Shown: positions 1 to 9,739, counted from the stretch's first letter. The stretch is 64,000 nt of DNA from an uncultured Carboxylicivirga sp. (GCF_963668385.1 NZ_OY764327.1:4374501-4438500); one strand, 5' to 3'. A program made the numbers and translations. The notes: generated from the letters alone by a model not told the origin.

Positions 1-257
1 TACCTTTTATGACACATTCCAGTTTTAAATATTCTTTCTCCTGTTTCCTTTCTTCTCAATCATTATTCATCAAACAAAAAAGATTGTTTGAATAAAAAAT
101 ACCGGATAGAAGATAGCCTATAATTTTTGACATACGTCTGCTTTATTATTCTCTCTATTATTGATTGACCTTTGTAATGCATTTTTACACCATTTACTCT
201 TGACGTTTCAAAAGGGCTGCTTCACCGGTTTTAAAAAAGAAAATTAACCTATAAAAA
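1..257. other. AT-rich non-coding stretch upstream of nifE
   Basis: No open frame of useful length and no RNA gene was recognised. There is an 8-bp inverted repeat (TCAAACAA at 70-77, TTGTTTGA at 84-91), but no T-run follows it on either strand, so I do not call it a terminator. I found no sigma-54 (GG-N10-GC) promoter. The structural nif genes (nifHDK) probably lie left of the window; that is inference from usual nif gene order. Confidence 0.5.
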
Positions 258-1622
258 ATGACGACGATGGAAAGGTTAATAAAAGAAAGAAATAATCAAA
301 TTCATACCATAGGAAGCTCGAAACATGACCTTGCCTGCGAAAAGAAAAGTTTAGCAGGAAGTGTTAGCCAAAGAGCATGTGTTTTCTGTGGATCGAGGGT
401 AGTTCTTTACCCCATTGCTGATGCTTTACATTTAATTCATGGACCTATTGGGTGTGCGGCCTACACCTGGGATATTCGTGGAGCAATGTCATCAGGACCT
501 CAATTACACCGCCTGAGTTTCTCAACCGATCTGAGAGAAAAAGATGTAGTATTTGGTGGTGAACCAAAACTTAAAAAAGCCTTAACAGAATTAATTGAAG
601 CTTATAAGCCCAAAGCTGCTTTTGTATACTCTACATGTATTGTTGGCGTTATTGGAGATGATGTAGACGCTATATGTCGCGAAGTATCAAGAGAACAAGG
701 TATTGATGTAATACCTGTAATGGCTGAAGGATTCAAGGGTACCAAAAAAGATGGTTACAAAGCTGCTTGTGATGCTCTGTCAACTTTAGTAGGTACAGAT
801 GATAATTTCGAAGCTCCTGAGTATAGCATTAATATACTTGGAGATTTTAATCTTGCTGGTGAGCTTTGGATTTTAAAAGATTACTACGAAAAAATAGGCG
901 TGAATATCATTACCTGCTTAACAGGTGATGGTAGAATAAACGAAATACGCAAATGCCATAAAGCATCTTTAAATGTGGTTCAATGCTCAGGTTCAATGAT
1001 GCACCTGGCTAAGGAAATGAAAGAGAAATATGGTATCCCATATAAGAAAGTATCTTATTTTGGAATTGAAGATATGTCGGAAGCATTGTACGAGGTAGCT
1101 TCATTCTTTAAGAATGACGAAATGCTTAATAAAGCGCGTACATTGGTGTCGAGCGAAATTCAAGAGCTAATTCCTGCTCTTGAACCCTATAAACAGAAAT
1201 TACAAGGTAAAAAAGCTGCTATTTATGTTGGTGGTGCATTTAAAGCCATCAGCTTAGTAAAAGCCTTACGACTGTTGGGAATGCAAACTGCAGTTGTAGG
1301 GTCGCAAACAGGTAATCAGGATGATTATAATCTACTGACAAAACTTTGCGACGAAGGAACTGTAATTGTGGATGACTCAAACCCAAATGAGTTATCGGAA
1401 TTTGTAAAAGAAAAAGGAGTTGACTTATTCATTGGTGGGGTTAAAGAACGCCCTATAGCTTATAAACTTGGTTTAGGTTTTTGCGATCATAACCACGAGC
1501 GTAAAGAAGCCTTAGCCGGATACGAAGGTATGTTAAATTTTGCCAAAGAGGTATATGCATCGGTATGTAGCCCGGTTTGGCAGTTTTTCGAAAGACCATC
1601 ATCAACCAATAAAACCGAATAG
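258..1622 (+). CDS. nifE: NifE, nitrogenase MoFe cofactor scaffold subunit
   Basis: The 454-residue protein belongs to the nitrogenase component 1 family. NifE pairs with NifN as the cytoplasmic scaffold on which the NifB cofactor is matured into FeMo-co. The cluster-binding cysteines are at 41, 44 and 66 (CVFC and GPIGCAAYTW), followed by YSTCIVGVIGDD, as in NifE/NifD proteins. The motif spacing and the absence of NifD-specific insertions favour NifE, and the next gene is the NifN partner. Translation may start at Met1 or Met4; both precede the conserved region by more than 35 residues. nifN follows after 2 bases, so the two are almost certainly translated together. Family assignment is strong; a VnfE/AnfE-type alternative cannot be excluded from one window. 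Confidence 0.93.
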   Translation: MTTMERLIKERNNQIHTIGSSKHDLACEKKSLAGSVSQRACVFCGSRVVLYPIADALHLIHGPIGCAAYTWDIRGAMSSGPQLHRLSFSTDLREKDVVFGGEPKLKKALTELIEAYKPKAAFVYSTCIVGVIGDDVDAICREVSREQGIDVIPVMAEGFKGTKKDGYKAACDALSTLVGTDDNFEAPEYSINILGDFNLAGELWILKDYYEKIGVNIITCLTGDGRINEIRKCHKASLNVVQCSGSMMHLAKEMKEKYGIPYKKVSYFGIEDMSEALYEVASFFKNDEMLNKARTLVSSEIQELIPALEPYKQKLQGKKAAIYVGGAFKAISLVKALRLLGMQTAVVGSQTGNQDDYNLLTKLCDEGTVIVDDSNPNELSEFVKEKGVDLFIGGVKERPIAYKLGLGFCDHNHERKEALAGYEGMLNFAKEVYASVCSPVWQFFERPSSTNKTE

Positions 1623-1624
1623 CT

Positions 1625-3016
1625 ATGGATAAGTTACCAAGATTAAAAGATATACGTCCATTTGTATCAACACGTAACGCATGTAAGTTATGTTCACCAT
1701 TAGGGGCAAGTATTGCATTAAAAGGTATTGAAGGATGTGTTCCCGTGATACATGGATCGCAAGGATGTGCTACTTACATCCGTCGTTATATGATTAGCCA
1801 TTATAAAGAGCCGGTTGATATTGCATCATCCAACTTTACTGAAGAAACTACCATTTTTGGTGGTGCTGAAAATCTTAAAGTAGCATTGGGAAATGTGATT
1901 GGTCAGTATAAACCTAAAGCTGTTGGAGTTGCCACAACCTGTTTAAGTGAAACCATAGGTGAAGATGTTGAGTTGATGCTTAATCATATTAAAAGCATGA
2001 CCAGTGATGAGGAATGGCCTGATTTATTTACGGTTTCAACGCCTAGTTACCAGGGGACGCATATGGATGGCTTTCATGCTACCGTGCTGCAAATGGTGAA
2101 AAACTACGCCAAGGATAGTATACCTAACGAAAAGGTAAATGTGTTGCCCAATTTGGTGTCTCCGGCTGATATTCGTCATCTGAAAGAGATTTTTACCGAT
2201 TTTGGTTTAGAAGCAATCATGTTACCCGATTATTCAGACACATTGGATAATGGAGCCTGGGATAAATATTATCGTGTGCCAAAAGGTGGAACTCCCATAA
2301 AAGATATAAAAATGTGTGGTGGCGCTAAAGCTACTTTCGAATTGGGTGAATTTACCAAGGTGAGTGCCGGTAAAAATAACAGTGGTAATCTAAGTGCAGC
2401 CAGTTGGCTAGAAAAAGAGCATGGAGTAGTAAAATATCAAACTGCCTTACCTATTGGTGTAAAAACAACAGATAAACTGTTTGCTAATATCGAAGCTGCT
2501 ACCGGTAAATCTATACCTGATAAGTACGAAGCTCAGCGTGCACGACTATTAGACTCGTATGCCGACGGTCATAAATATGTTTTTGGTAAGAGAGCGATAG
2601 TATATGGTGAAGAAGACTTGGTATTGGCAATATGTGCTTTCCTGGATGAGATTGGTGTTGAAGTGATTTTAGCAGCTAGTGGAGCTAATAATAATCTGAC
2701 AGAAAAACTAAAACAATATTGTCCGGCTAATGCAGAATCAATTAAAGTGATGTCTGATTCTGATTTTGAGCAAATTAACGAGCAGGCTCACGAAATGAAA
2801 CCCGATTTTATTGTTGGAAACAGCAAAGGCTATTACATAGCTCGAGATTTAAAAATACCTATTGTGCGCGTTGGATTTCCAATCCATGATAGATTGGGTG
2901 GGCAAAGAATTAAACATCTTGCTTATGAAGGAACACAGGATTTGTTTGATCGAATCGTGAACTCCTTAATCGAATATAAGCAAGATAACTCACCAATAGG
3001 ATACAAATACATTTAA
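1625..3016 (+). CDS. nifN: NifN, nitrogenase cofactor scaffold partner of NifE
   Basis: The 463-residue protein is the NifK-like half of the NifEN scaffold. Conserved cysteines are at 20, 23, 38 and 48 (NACKLC, EGCVPV, GSQGCATY), and SNFTEETTIFGG is typical of the beta-type subunits. It lacks the N-terminal extension found in NifK of molybdenum nitrogenases. It lies 2 bases after nifE and 33 bases before nifB, so nifENB is one transcription unit. NifN rather than NifK is inferred from this position beside nifE and nifB; the sequence similarity between the two families is high. Confidence 0.9.
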   Translation: MDKLPRLKDIRPFVSTRNACKLCSPLGASIALKGIEGCVPVIHGSQGCATYIRRYMISHYKEPVDIASSNFTEETTIFGGAENLKVALGNVIGQYKPKAVGVATTCLSETIGEDVELMLNHIKSMTSDEEWPDLFTVSTPSYQGTHMDGFHATVLQMVKNYAKDSIPNEKVNVLPNLVSPADIRHLKEIFTDFGLEAIMLPDYSDTLDNGAWDKYYRVPKGGTPIKDIKMCGGAKATFELGEFTKVSAGKNNSGNLSAASWLEKEHGVVKYQTALPIGVKTTDKLFANIEAATGKSIPDKYEAQRARLLDSYADGHKYVFGKRAIVYGEEDLVLAICAFLDEIGVEVILAASGANNNLTEKLKQYCPANAESIKVMSDSDFEQINEQAHEMKPDFIVGNSKGYYIARDLKIPIVRVGFPIHDRLGGQRIKHLAYEGTQDLFDRIVNSLIEYKQDNSPIGYKYI

Positions 3017-3049
3017 TAACCGATTATAAACCTCTTTAAATATACTCTC

Positions 3050-4309
3050 ATGAAAGATTTTTCTAAACATCCGTGTTTTAATAAGGGAGCGCATCATACC
3101 AATGCAAGGGTTCATTTGCCAGTAGCACCACAATGTAATGTTAAGTGTAACTACTGCAACCGTAAGTTCGACTGTGTAAATGAGAGTAGACCCGGAGTTA
3201 CAAGTAATGTTCTTCAGCCCGAACAAGCTCTGGAATATGTGAAGAATTTAAAAAACATTATGCCTGAATTAACAGTGGTTGGTATTGCAGGTCCTGGTGA
3301 CCCATTTGCCAATGCTGAAAAGACCATGAAAACACTACGCTTAGTTAAGGAAGAATTTCCGGATATGTTGTTGTGTGTTTCTACCAATGGGTTAAATGTA
3401 GGACCATATATCGATGAACTGAAAGAGTTGGATGTGTCGCACGTTACGGTGACCTTAAATAGTTTCCGTCCCGAAACCTTAGAGAAAATATACGGATGGG
3501 TACGTTACGATAAGCGCGGTTACTTTGGTAAGAGTGCCGGAGAAGTCCTTCTTGAGAATCAGTTGGCAGCCATCAAAAAGATGAAATCACTAGGTATGGT
3601 TGTTAAAGTGAACTCGATTGTTATTCCTGGAATTAACGATAATGAGATTGAAGAAGTAGCAGAAAAAATAGCCGAAATGGGAGTGGACTTGATGAATACA
3701 ATTCCCTTGTTTCCAGTTAAAGACACACCATTCGAAAATCTAGAAGAGCCATCGTCGGAGTGGATGAAAGCATTGCGCCATAAAGTTGAAACTTATTTGC
3801 CACCAATGTCACATTGTGCACGCTGCAGGGCCGATGCAGCGGGATTATTGGGAAAGGACTCAGCTGAAGCGGCGCAATTGCTTTCTGACGCTGCGAAACT
3901 CGTAATTAACGATGGTGAAGAAAGACCATACGTAGCAGTAGCCAGTATGGAAGGTATTTTGGTCAACCAGCATTTAGGTGAAGCTGATCGTATTCATGTT
4001 TTTAAAGAAACACCTAATGGCTACAAACTGGTTAATATCAGAACAACACCCGACAGAGGTATTGGAGATAAACGTTGGTTAGAATTAGCAGATACCTTAA
4101 GCGATTGTCGTTCGATGTTGGTAGGAGGGATTGGACCTAAACCATCAAAAATTTTAGCTAAAAGTGGTATCAAAATAATTGAAATGAGCGGAATGATCGA
4201 TCAGGGATTGGATCATGTATATAAAGGATCCGAACTAAGAACATTGTGTAAATCGGAAGTTTTTAAATGTGGTTCGGGTTGTACAGGTAATGCTTCAGGT
4301 TGTGGTTGA
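3050..4309 (+). CDS. nifB: NifB, radical SAM FeMo-cofactor biosynthesis protein with NifX-like tail
   Basis: NifB condenses two 4Fe-4S clusters with a SAM-derived carbide to make the 8Fe NifB cofactor. The radical SAM motif CNVKCNYC (Cys29, 33, 36) lies near the N-terminus, preceded by the family's HPCF and followed by KFDCVNESRPGV. The SAM domain covers roughly residues 20-260. Residues 290-400 (starting PYVAVASMEG and including GDKRW) form a NifX/NafY-like cofactor-binding domain. The C-terminus is a short cysteine-rich tail (CGSGCTGNASGCG), probably an extra metal site. At 419 residues it fits the two-domain NifB form. It is the third gene of the nifENB unit. Confidence 0.95.
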   Translation: MKDFSKHPCFNKGAHHTNARVHLPVAPQCNVKCNYCNRKFDCVNESRPGVTSNVLQPEQALEYVKNLKNIMPELTVVGIAGPGDPFANAEKTMKTLRLVKEEFPDMLLCVSTNGLNVGPYIDELKELDVSHVTVTLNSFRPETLEKIYGWVRYDKRGYFGKSAGEVLLENQLAAIKKMKSLGMVVKVNSIVIPGINDNEIEEVAEKIAEMGVDLMNTIPLFPVKDTPFENLEEPSSEWMKALRHKVETYLPPMSHCARCRADAAGLLGKDSAEAAQLLSDAAKLVINDGEERPYVAVASMEGILVNQHLGEADRIHVFKETPNGYKLVNIRTTPDRGIGDKRWLELADTLSDCRSMLVGGIGPKPSKILAKSGIKIIEMSGMIDQGLDHVYKGSELRTLCKSEVFKCGSGCTGNASGCG

Positions 4310-4447
4310 TAATTAAGAGTTGAACAGTCGTAAGGCAGAAGGCAGAAGTGTTAGTTATTGCAAAATGAAATCTTGATACTTCTGTCTTGTTACTTGATAC
4401 TTATAATAAGAGACATATAAATAAACTAAACAAAAAAATCGAATAGT

Positions 4448-4753
4448 ATGAAAAAGCCTGATTATCACATTTTGGTGTGTAACTCGTTTCGCATGGCGGG
4501 TGATGCACAAGGGTACTGTAATAAAAACGGAGCTACAGATTTACTCCAATATTTAGTAGAAGAATGTGGCGACCGAGGATTGGATGTCACGGTGTCTACA
4601 ACCGGATGTTTAAACGTTTGTTCTCAAGGTCCTATTATGGTTATACATCCAAATAACCTATGGTATGGAGGTATTACAGAAGAACGCATCGACGAAATTT
4701 TAGATGCTTTAGAAGAAGGCGAAGCAGTTGAAGAATATTTGATTACAGACTAA
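4448..4753 (+). CDS. Thioredoxin-like 2Fe-2S ferredoxin of the nif cluster
   Basis: This 101-residue protein has the thioredoxin-fold ferredoxin pattern: Cys11 and Cys24 in the first half, Cys54 and Cys58 (CLNVC) in the second. These four cysteines bind a 2Fe-2S cluster. Related proteins (FdxN/FeSII-like, Clostridium pasteurianum 2Fe-2S type) are common beside nif genes and serve as electron donors or nitrogenase-protective proteins. Its exact role here is not shown by the sequence. It follows nifB after 138 bases and precedes nifV. The acidic tail (residues 84-101) fits a small soluble electron carrier. Confidence 0.85.
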   Translation: MKKPDYHILVCNSFRMAGDAQGYCNKNGATDLLQYLVEECGDRGLDVTVSTTGCLNVCSQGPIMVIHPNNLWYGGITEERIDEILDALEEGEAVEEYLITD

Positions 4754-4844
4754 GTGGATTTCAAGACACATATAATCGATGTGTTAGATATTTCATAGAA
4801 ATAACAATTACCTTTTTCAAAATACAAATTTAAACCCCTTTGTT

Positions 4845-5960
4845 ATGGCCTATAAATTAATAGATACAACTTTGCGTGATGGAGAACAGGCTCCGGGTGT
4901 TTCTTTTTCGTTGAAAGAAAAAATGAAGATTGCTGCTCTACTAGACGAAGCAGGGGTGCAGGAGCTTGAAATAGGTACGCCTATAATTTCAAACAAAGAA
5001 GAAAAAGATATTAAGGCATTAATTGCACAGGGGTTTAGATTTGAATCAACATGTTGGGCGCGTGCTCACCGCGCCGATCTTGAAGCTACGTTACGAACAG
5101 GTGGAAAGCGGATCAATATTTCCTTCCCCGTATCTGCCATACACTTGTCGTCGATGAATAAAGATCGGAACTGGTTAATGCAAACGCTTCATACAATGAT
5201 GAAAGAAGCCCGCGATCAATTTGAATTTGTTGCCGTGGGTGCTCAGGATGCATCGCGCACCGATTCAGCCTTTTTAGATGAATTTATCACTACAGCCATT
5301 GGTTTAGGTGCTGATCGAATTCGTTTAGCTGATACGGTGGGTATTATGAATCCTTTGAATACAGCAGAAATGTTTAATCGTTACAAGAAACTTTGTAGTG
5401 ACATAGAGTTGGAGTTCCATGCCCATAATGATTTGGGTATGGCAACTGCCAACACTTTGGTAGCGTTACAATCGGGTGCTTCGTGTGCTTCGTTAACGGT
5501 TAATGGTCTGGGCGAGAGAGCTGGCAATGCAGCTTTAGAAGAAGTGGTTGCAGCTTTGCACTATTCGGTGCATCAAAATAACCGTATAAATCTTGAAACT
5601 TGTACAAACCTTAGTAATTACATCGAAAAAGTATCTGGTAGGAAAAACTCAGTATCGAAACCTATTGTAGGTGAACGAGTTTTTTCGCACGAATCGGGTA
5701 TACATTGTCGAAGTTTAATCAATAATCCAATGAGTTATCACGCCTTTAATCCATCTGATATTGGTAAGGATAGTAGATTTATTATTGGTAAGCATTCAGG
5801 TAGTGCTATCATCCAATCCGTCTTAAGCGAAGTTGGTGTGAATTTATCAAAAGAAGAATCACAAAAAGTCTTAGACACAATTAAACAACGCGAAAAGAAT
5901 TTAAAAGGAGAGGTAGATAAAGAGGACTTACTATCTATTTATAAGCAATTGTTTAATTAA
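4845..5960 (+). CDS. nifV: Homocitrate synthase (NifV)
   Basis: NifV condenses acetyl-CoA with 2-oxoglutarate to homocitrate, the organic ligand of FeMo-co. The 371-residue protein has the DRE-TIM metallolyase signatures: DTTLRDGEQAPG at the N-terminus, HAHNDLGMA (metal-binding histidines), GLGERAGNAALEEV and SHESGIHC. It lacks the C-terminal leucine-regulatory domain of 2-isopropylmalate synthase, consistent with the short NifV/homocitrate type. It lies 91 bases after the ferredoxin gene and 15 bases before the next small gene. Its place in the nif cluster makes homocitrate synthase for cofactor assembly much more likely than a lysine-pathway role. Confidence 0.9.
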   Translation: MAYKLIDTTLRDGEQAPGVSFSLKEKMKIAALLDEAGVQELEIGTPIISNKEEKDIKALIAQGFRFESTCWARAHRADLEATLRTGGKRINISFPVSAIHLSSMNKDRNWLMQTLHTMMKEARDQFEFVAVGAQDASRTDSAFLDEFITTAIGLGADRIRLADTVGIMNPLNTAEMFNRYKKLCSDIELEFHAHNDLGMATANTLVALQSGASCASLTVNGLGERAGNAALEEVVAALHYSVHQNNRINLETCTNLSNYIEKVSGRKNSVSKPIVGERVFSHESGIHCRSLINNPMSYHAFNPSDIGKDSRFIIGKHSGSAIIQSVLSEVGVNLSKEESQKVLDTIKQREKNLKGEVDKEDLLSIYKQLFN

Positions 5961-5975
5961 AAAAACACGTCGCTT

Positions 5976-6344
5976 GTGATGAAGAAAAAGACATTAATAG
6001 AACAAGGTCTTGACTATTGCAAGCATGTTGAAGCATTCGAAACTTCTAAAATATTAACAGAACCTATTTTGGTAAATATGGCTGGTATGGCCGCTGAATG
6101 TTTGTTGGGTGGTTTATCTCAGCAATTCAATGTTATTGCCGATCATGGTGATATCATAAGTCACCTTACACATTTAAAAAGAGTTATAGAAGTACCCGAA
6201 AACATTGAGAAGGCTACACACTCAATTGCACAATGTACCTCGGTGTGTTCTGTAAATGAGGTAAGAAAAATAAATATGAAAGAGTTAGTAATTAATATAA
6301 AAAGCTTGAAAGAGTGGGTTGCAGTTATAATTAAAGAGGTTTAA
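5976..6344 (+). CDS. Small protein of unknown function at the end of the nif operon
   Basis: This 122-residue soluble protein is 15 bases downstream of nifV and is followed by a terminator, so it is probably the last gene of the nif unit. No family is recognised with confidence. It looks all-helical. The segment around residues 30-65 (LVNMAGMAAECLLGGL, then HGDIISHLTHLKRV) recalls HEPN-like bundles, but the Rx4-6H catalytic motif is not evident, so this is only an impression. It has scattered cysteines (18, 43, 88 and 92) without a clear cluster motif. A role in nitrogen fixation rests only on position. Confidence 0.6.
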   Translation: MMKKKTLIEQGLDYCKHVEAFETSKILTEPILVNMAGMAAECLLGGLSQQFNVIADHGDIISHLTHLKRVIEVPENIEKATHSIAQCTSVCSVNEVRKINMKELVINIKSLKEWVAVIIKEV

Positions 6345-6370
6345 AAAATGCCTGCAACCCTAAAGAAAAT

Positions 6371-6403
6371 GCGCATAACGAAACGGTAGTTATGCGCTTT
6401 TTT
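6371..6403 (+). terminator. Terminator after the nif unit
   Basis: A perfect 9-bp stem (GCGCATAAC at 6371-6379, GTTATGCGC at 6389-6397) with a 9-base loop is followed by TTTTTT. It lies 27 bases after the last nif-linked gene. Bases 6375-6403 recur exactly at 13284-13312. Confidence 0.85.
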
Positions 6404-6451
6404 GTATTTAATAAAAGGTCTTCAATTGGGTAACCTTTTCTATAATAAAGG

Positions 6452-9436
6452 TTATTTTTTTACAACCTTAAAGATGTATGATTTATCATCAATGATCATT
6501 TTTATTAAATAGATACCATTATAAAGTGTCGATAAGTCAATCACAAGTTCGTTTTGATTAAAGGTTTCAATTTGCTGAACTATTTGACCTCTTGTGTTAT
6601 AGATGCAAATAGTTTCAGGAATATTAATATTCGAGTTGATTAACAAGTTAACGATTCCTGTAGTAGGATTAGGATAAAGATTAATATCTGGACTTTCCTG
6701 TGCATCTAAAATGTTCGTTGGAATTGATTTAACTTCTGAAGCATTTCTTAGTTGCAGTTTGTATTCTTCGTAATTGTAACTAATAATTCCTGTTATCGAT
6801 GAGAATTCTTCACCTAAAAATGGTTGATAGGCATAGAATTTACTGTCAATGATTAATTCATTTGCACCATCTGATATTTTCCACTCACCATTGTCATCAG
6901 CTTCTTCGGCACATATTATATCAGTAAACTTAACTAATACACTTTCATATTGCTCGTTAACTTCCTCAATGGAAATATTAATTGGATTAACTTCATTACC
7001 TGTAGATACTACCTCAACAGTTTCAATTGCACTGATTTCAGTTAAACCATAATATTCATCAACTATGCCCTGAACTATAATTTCATTGCCTGGTTCAATA
7101 TATTCGCCCATATCGTACAACCATATACCACTCCAAATATCTTCATCATCCTGAATATATGAACCATAGATTCCATTATTATTCCAAGTATGGGTAACGA
7201 TCCCATTTGTACTAACATTTTGGTTTGCGTAAGGAGAATCACCGCTATCGTATTCAGTTTCCTGAATTTCTTTTATCGATAAAGAATTATTTATTGCTGT
7301 AACCTCTACATTAACGGTTGGCTGATCTGAATCATTTGATGTAATGGTTATGATACCTGATTGTTCCGATGAGATTTCAGACCAATCAACATCAACAGTT
7401 ATCGTCTGGCTTTCTCCTGCATTTAAGTTTGCACTTGATAGGCTGGTACTCAACCATGATTTATTCGCTTGAATATTACTAACAGTTAATTGTCCATCAC
7501 CATAGTTGGAAATGGTGAATATGTTGTTAGAATATCCTGTTATCTCAACATCGGATGCTGTTACGGCATATCCTCCAAACTGCACATTGCTATTCACGTC
7601 ATTATAAGCAATTCGAAAATATCCGTTTTCACCCCAGTCTGTTCCCCAACTATTTCTTACTTTAAAATATTCTTGTTCATCATTATAACCAACTGCTAAT
7701 ACAGCGTGTGAACCGTCAGCAAAAGTACCCGATTCATAATCATAAATGCCACTTGAATAATAGTATAAACTATTTGGTACTTTCATGGATACCAATACAG
7801 GACCATATTGTAGTAAGGTTTTTAAATCATTAACTGTAGATGAAGTTGGGTTACTCCAATTACCATATTCATCAAAAGTATTTACTTTTAATTCAAATAT
7901 AGGATTACTGCATTTATCACTACAATATCCATCTGACTCAGAATAAGGGTGACAGACTTCATTTGGTAGATGGTTTTCATTAACATATTTAAGAGCATAG
8001 CCGTACCATCCCCCATTACATCCACTATTCTCAATGTCACAAGAAACAAGTGTTTGTTCGGCGAGATCATAATATTCACTGAATTGTTGCATGGCTAAAT
8101 TCTCCAATATTCCAACTGTGGCAAATGCCCAACATGACCCACAATTTCCTTGGTCTTGAACAGGAGTATCATAAATCGACCAATCTACAGAAGATTTCGG
8201 TTGGCTGATATTGTATTTTACATTGACTTGATTGTTCGACCAATATTCTTTTATTTCATTAGGTATTACCAATCCTCCTGATGGATAGATTCTATTTCTT
8301 GAGAAATCAAATTTGCATATTGTATCTTCTGAAAATACTAATGTAGCCGCTTGTATTTGATTATTATTCCGTTTAATTGTTAGGCTTGTTGGTGAAACAT
8401 TAATATCAGGTACTTTAGGTTGTTCATCTTCAATTGTAAGTTGATTACTAAAATACCATCCTTCTGATTCGTCTGGAATCCTGACTACTACATAATAATC
8501 ACCTGTTGTTAGTTCATCTATTTCTTCAGGAATAAAAGAAATACTATTAGTACAACTTGAATTAGCTTCTACACTGATATAATTATTACCGATATAATAA
8601 TTGTATGCATTAGTTTCTATATCGGATGATAAATAATATTGAATTTCATAGTCTGAAACAGAGAAGCCGCCTACTTCATTAATAGTAATAGTCATAGTTT
8701 CAGTTTGACTCATTTCAACAGGATTTTGGTCATAAGATATTGAAGGTATTTCAAGGTCTGGAGCATTGCCGGTAATTGTAAGTTGATCAATTCTATACCA
8801 GTATTCAGATTCATCAGGGATGATCATTCCTACATAATAATCACCAGCTTTTATTCCACTTATATTTTCAGGAACAAAAGATATACTTTCTGTACTACTG
8901 CCATTAGCTGATATATTGACAAAAACATTTCCGATATAATAATCAGAGGTACTAATGGTTGTATTTGATGATAAGTAATATTGGATTTCTCGATCTGAAA
9001 CAGCACTTCCACCAACTTCATTTACAGTAATTGTAATAGTTTCAGTTTGATTTATTTCAACCGGATCCTGACTAAGGCCAATAGAGTTTATTTCAAAGTC
9101 TGCACTGGTACTTGCTATAAGTTTATCAGTTGGAGTGTTATTATTTGATATGATTTCAACTCTCTTTACTTTGTCTTTAAATTTATCTTCAAGCTTACCA
9201 GAAGTAGAGTTGTTTTTATTCAATAATTCTCTTGATAAATGTGAATTTAAGCTGTCAGATTCATATTCGATACGTTCTGTATTATTTTTAATAGAGTCAA
9301 TAATGATTTTTGATATAGATTTATTTATGGTTGAATCAGTATTTTGAGAGTAAATATTATGACATATGCATAATAGAATAAGAAAAAATAAGATTTTCAA
9401 AAAACAGTAGTCTTTTTGAAGTATATTTTTTTTCAT
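6452..9436 (-). CDS. Secreted papain-family (C1A) cysteine protease with T9SS sorting domain
   Basis: The 994-residue protein begins with a signal peptide (hydrophobic residues 13-30, ending YSQ). Residues about 110-227 and 228-341 are two similar beta-rich CARDB-like domains, each starting near a DPVE or NPVE motif and ending in an SxSFxPE...GDYYV segment. The protease domain (about 420-640) has VQDQGNCGSCWAFA with catalytic Cys near 435, GSHAVLAVGY (His) and VRNSWGTDWGENGYF (Asn). An Ig-like module and an OB-fold-like module follow (about 740-890). The last 70 residues are a type A T9SS tail (NLYPNPTTGIVNLLIN and NGIYLIKM). It is therefore predicted to be exported and attached or released at the cell surface. 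It stands alone on the minus strand. No clear inhibitory propeptide was seen. Confidence 0.9.
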   Translation of the reverse strand: MKKNILQKDYCFLKILFFLILLCICHNIYSQNTDSTINKSISKIIIDSIKNNTERIEYESDSLNSHLSRELLNKNNSTSGKLEDKFKDKVKRVEIISNNNTPTDKLIASTSADFEINSIGLSQDPVEINQTETITITVNEVGGSAVSDREIQYYLSSNTTISTSDYYIGNVFVNISANGSSTESISFVPENISGIKAGDYYVGMIIPDESEYWYRIDQLTITGNAPDLEIPSISYDQNPVEMSQTETMTITINEVGGFSVSDYEIQYYLSSDIETNAYNYYIGNNYISVEANSSCTNSISFIPEEIDELTTGDYYVVVRIPDESEGWYFSNQLTIEDEQPKVPDINVSPTSLTIKRNNNQIQAATLVFSEDTICKFDFSRNRIYPSGGLVIPNEIKEYWSNNQVNVKYNISQPKSSVDWSIYDTPVQDQGNCGSCWAFATVGILENLAMQQFSEYYDLAEQTLVSCDIENSGCNGGWYGYALKYVNENHLPNEVCHPYSESDGYCSDKCSNPIFELKVNTFDEYGNWSNPTSSTVNDLKTLLQYGPVLVSMKVPNSLYYYSSGIYDYESGTFADGSHAVLAVGYNDEQEYFKVRNSWGTDWGENGYFRIAYNDVNSNVQFGGYAVTASDVEITGYSNNIFTISNYGDGQLTVSNIQANKSWLSTSLSSANLNAGESQTITVDVDWSEISSEQSGIITITSNDSDQPTVNVEVTAINNSLSIKEIQETEYDSGDSPYANQNVSTNGIVTHTWNNNGIYGSYIQDDEDIWSGIWLYDMGEYIEPGNEIIVQGIVDEYYGLTEISAIETVEVVSTGNEVNPINISIEEVNEQYESVLVKFTDIICAEEADDNGEWKISDGANELIIDSKFYAYQPFLGEEFSSITGIISYNYEEYKLQLRNASEVKSIPTNILDAQESPDINLYPNPTTGIVNLLINSNINIPETICIYNTRGQIVQQIETFNQNELVIDLSTLYNGIYLIKMIIDDKSYIFKVVKK

Positions 9437-9739
9437 GAGATTAAATTTTATTTGACTAGGATTAATTATTTTATTTAGGCAGTGTTCAATAGGAAAATGA
9501 ATAATTCAAAATTGCACTTAAGTTTCTGTTTAATGACTGAAATATTTACGGTTAAGTATCTAATTAGGAGCTCGAAAGAAGATTCTGTTTTGGATATATG
9601 AATAATATTCAACAAGTATATTTATCTTTTAGTAAATCTATTTATAATAAGCTTAAATAATTTAATGTTGAGAATGATATATAAAGCCAATTCATTTAAA
9701 TTATAATTGGGATTTAAATGAATTGGCTTTTAAAAATAT
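9437..9739. other. Intergenic stretch between protease and small lipoprotein genes
   Basis: It is AT-rich with no supported gene. The only structure noted is the long stem-loop at 9683-9730, described separately. Confidence 0.6.
9683..9730 (-). terminator. Long perfect stem-loop downstream of the lipoprotein gene
   Basis: An 18-bp perfect stem (AAAGCCAATTCATTTAAA at 9683-9700 with its complement at 9713-9730) has a 12-base loop. It lies 10 bases past the stop of the minus-strand lipoprotein gene. The U-tract is weak on both strands, so termination is likely but not certain. Confidence 0.55.

Noticed and set aside
60-100. Inverted repeat TCAAACAA/TTGTTTGA as a terminator
   Set aside because: No T-run follows on either strand.
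1-257. Sigma-54 promoter for nifE
   Set aside because: No GG-N10-GC element was found in this stretch.
4310-4447. Short direct repeats (CTTGATACTT twice; AAGGCAG twice) as a repeat array
   Set aside because: Only two imperfect units and no spacers; it is not a CRISPR or a defined element.
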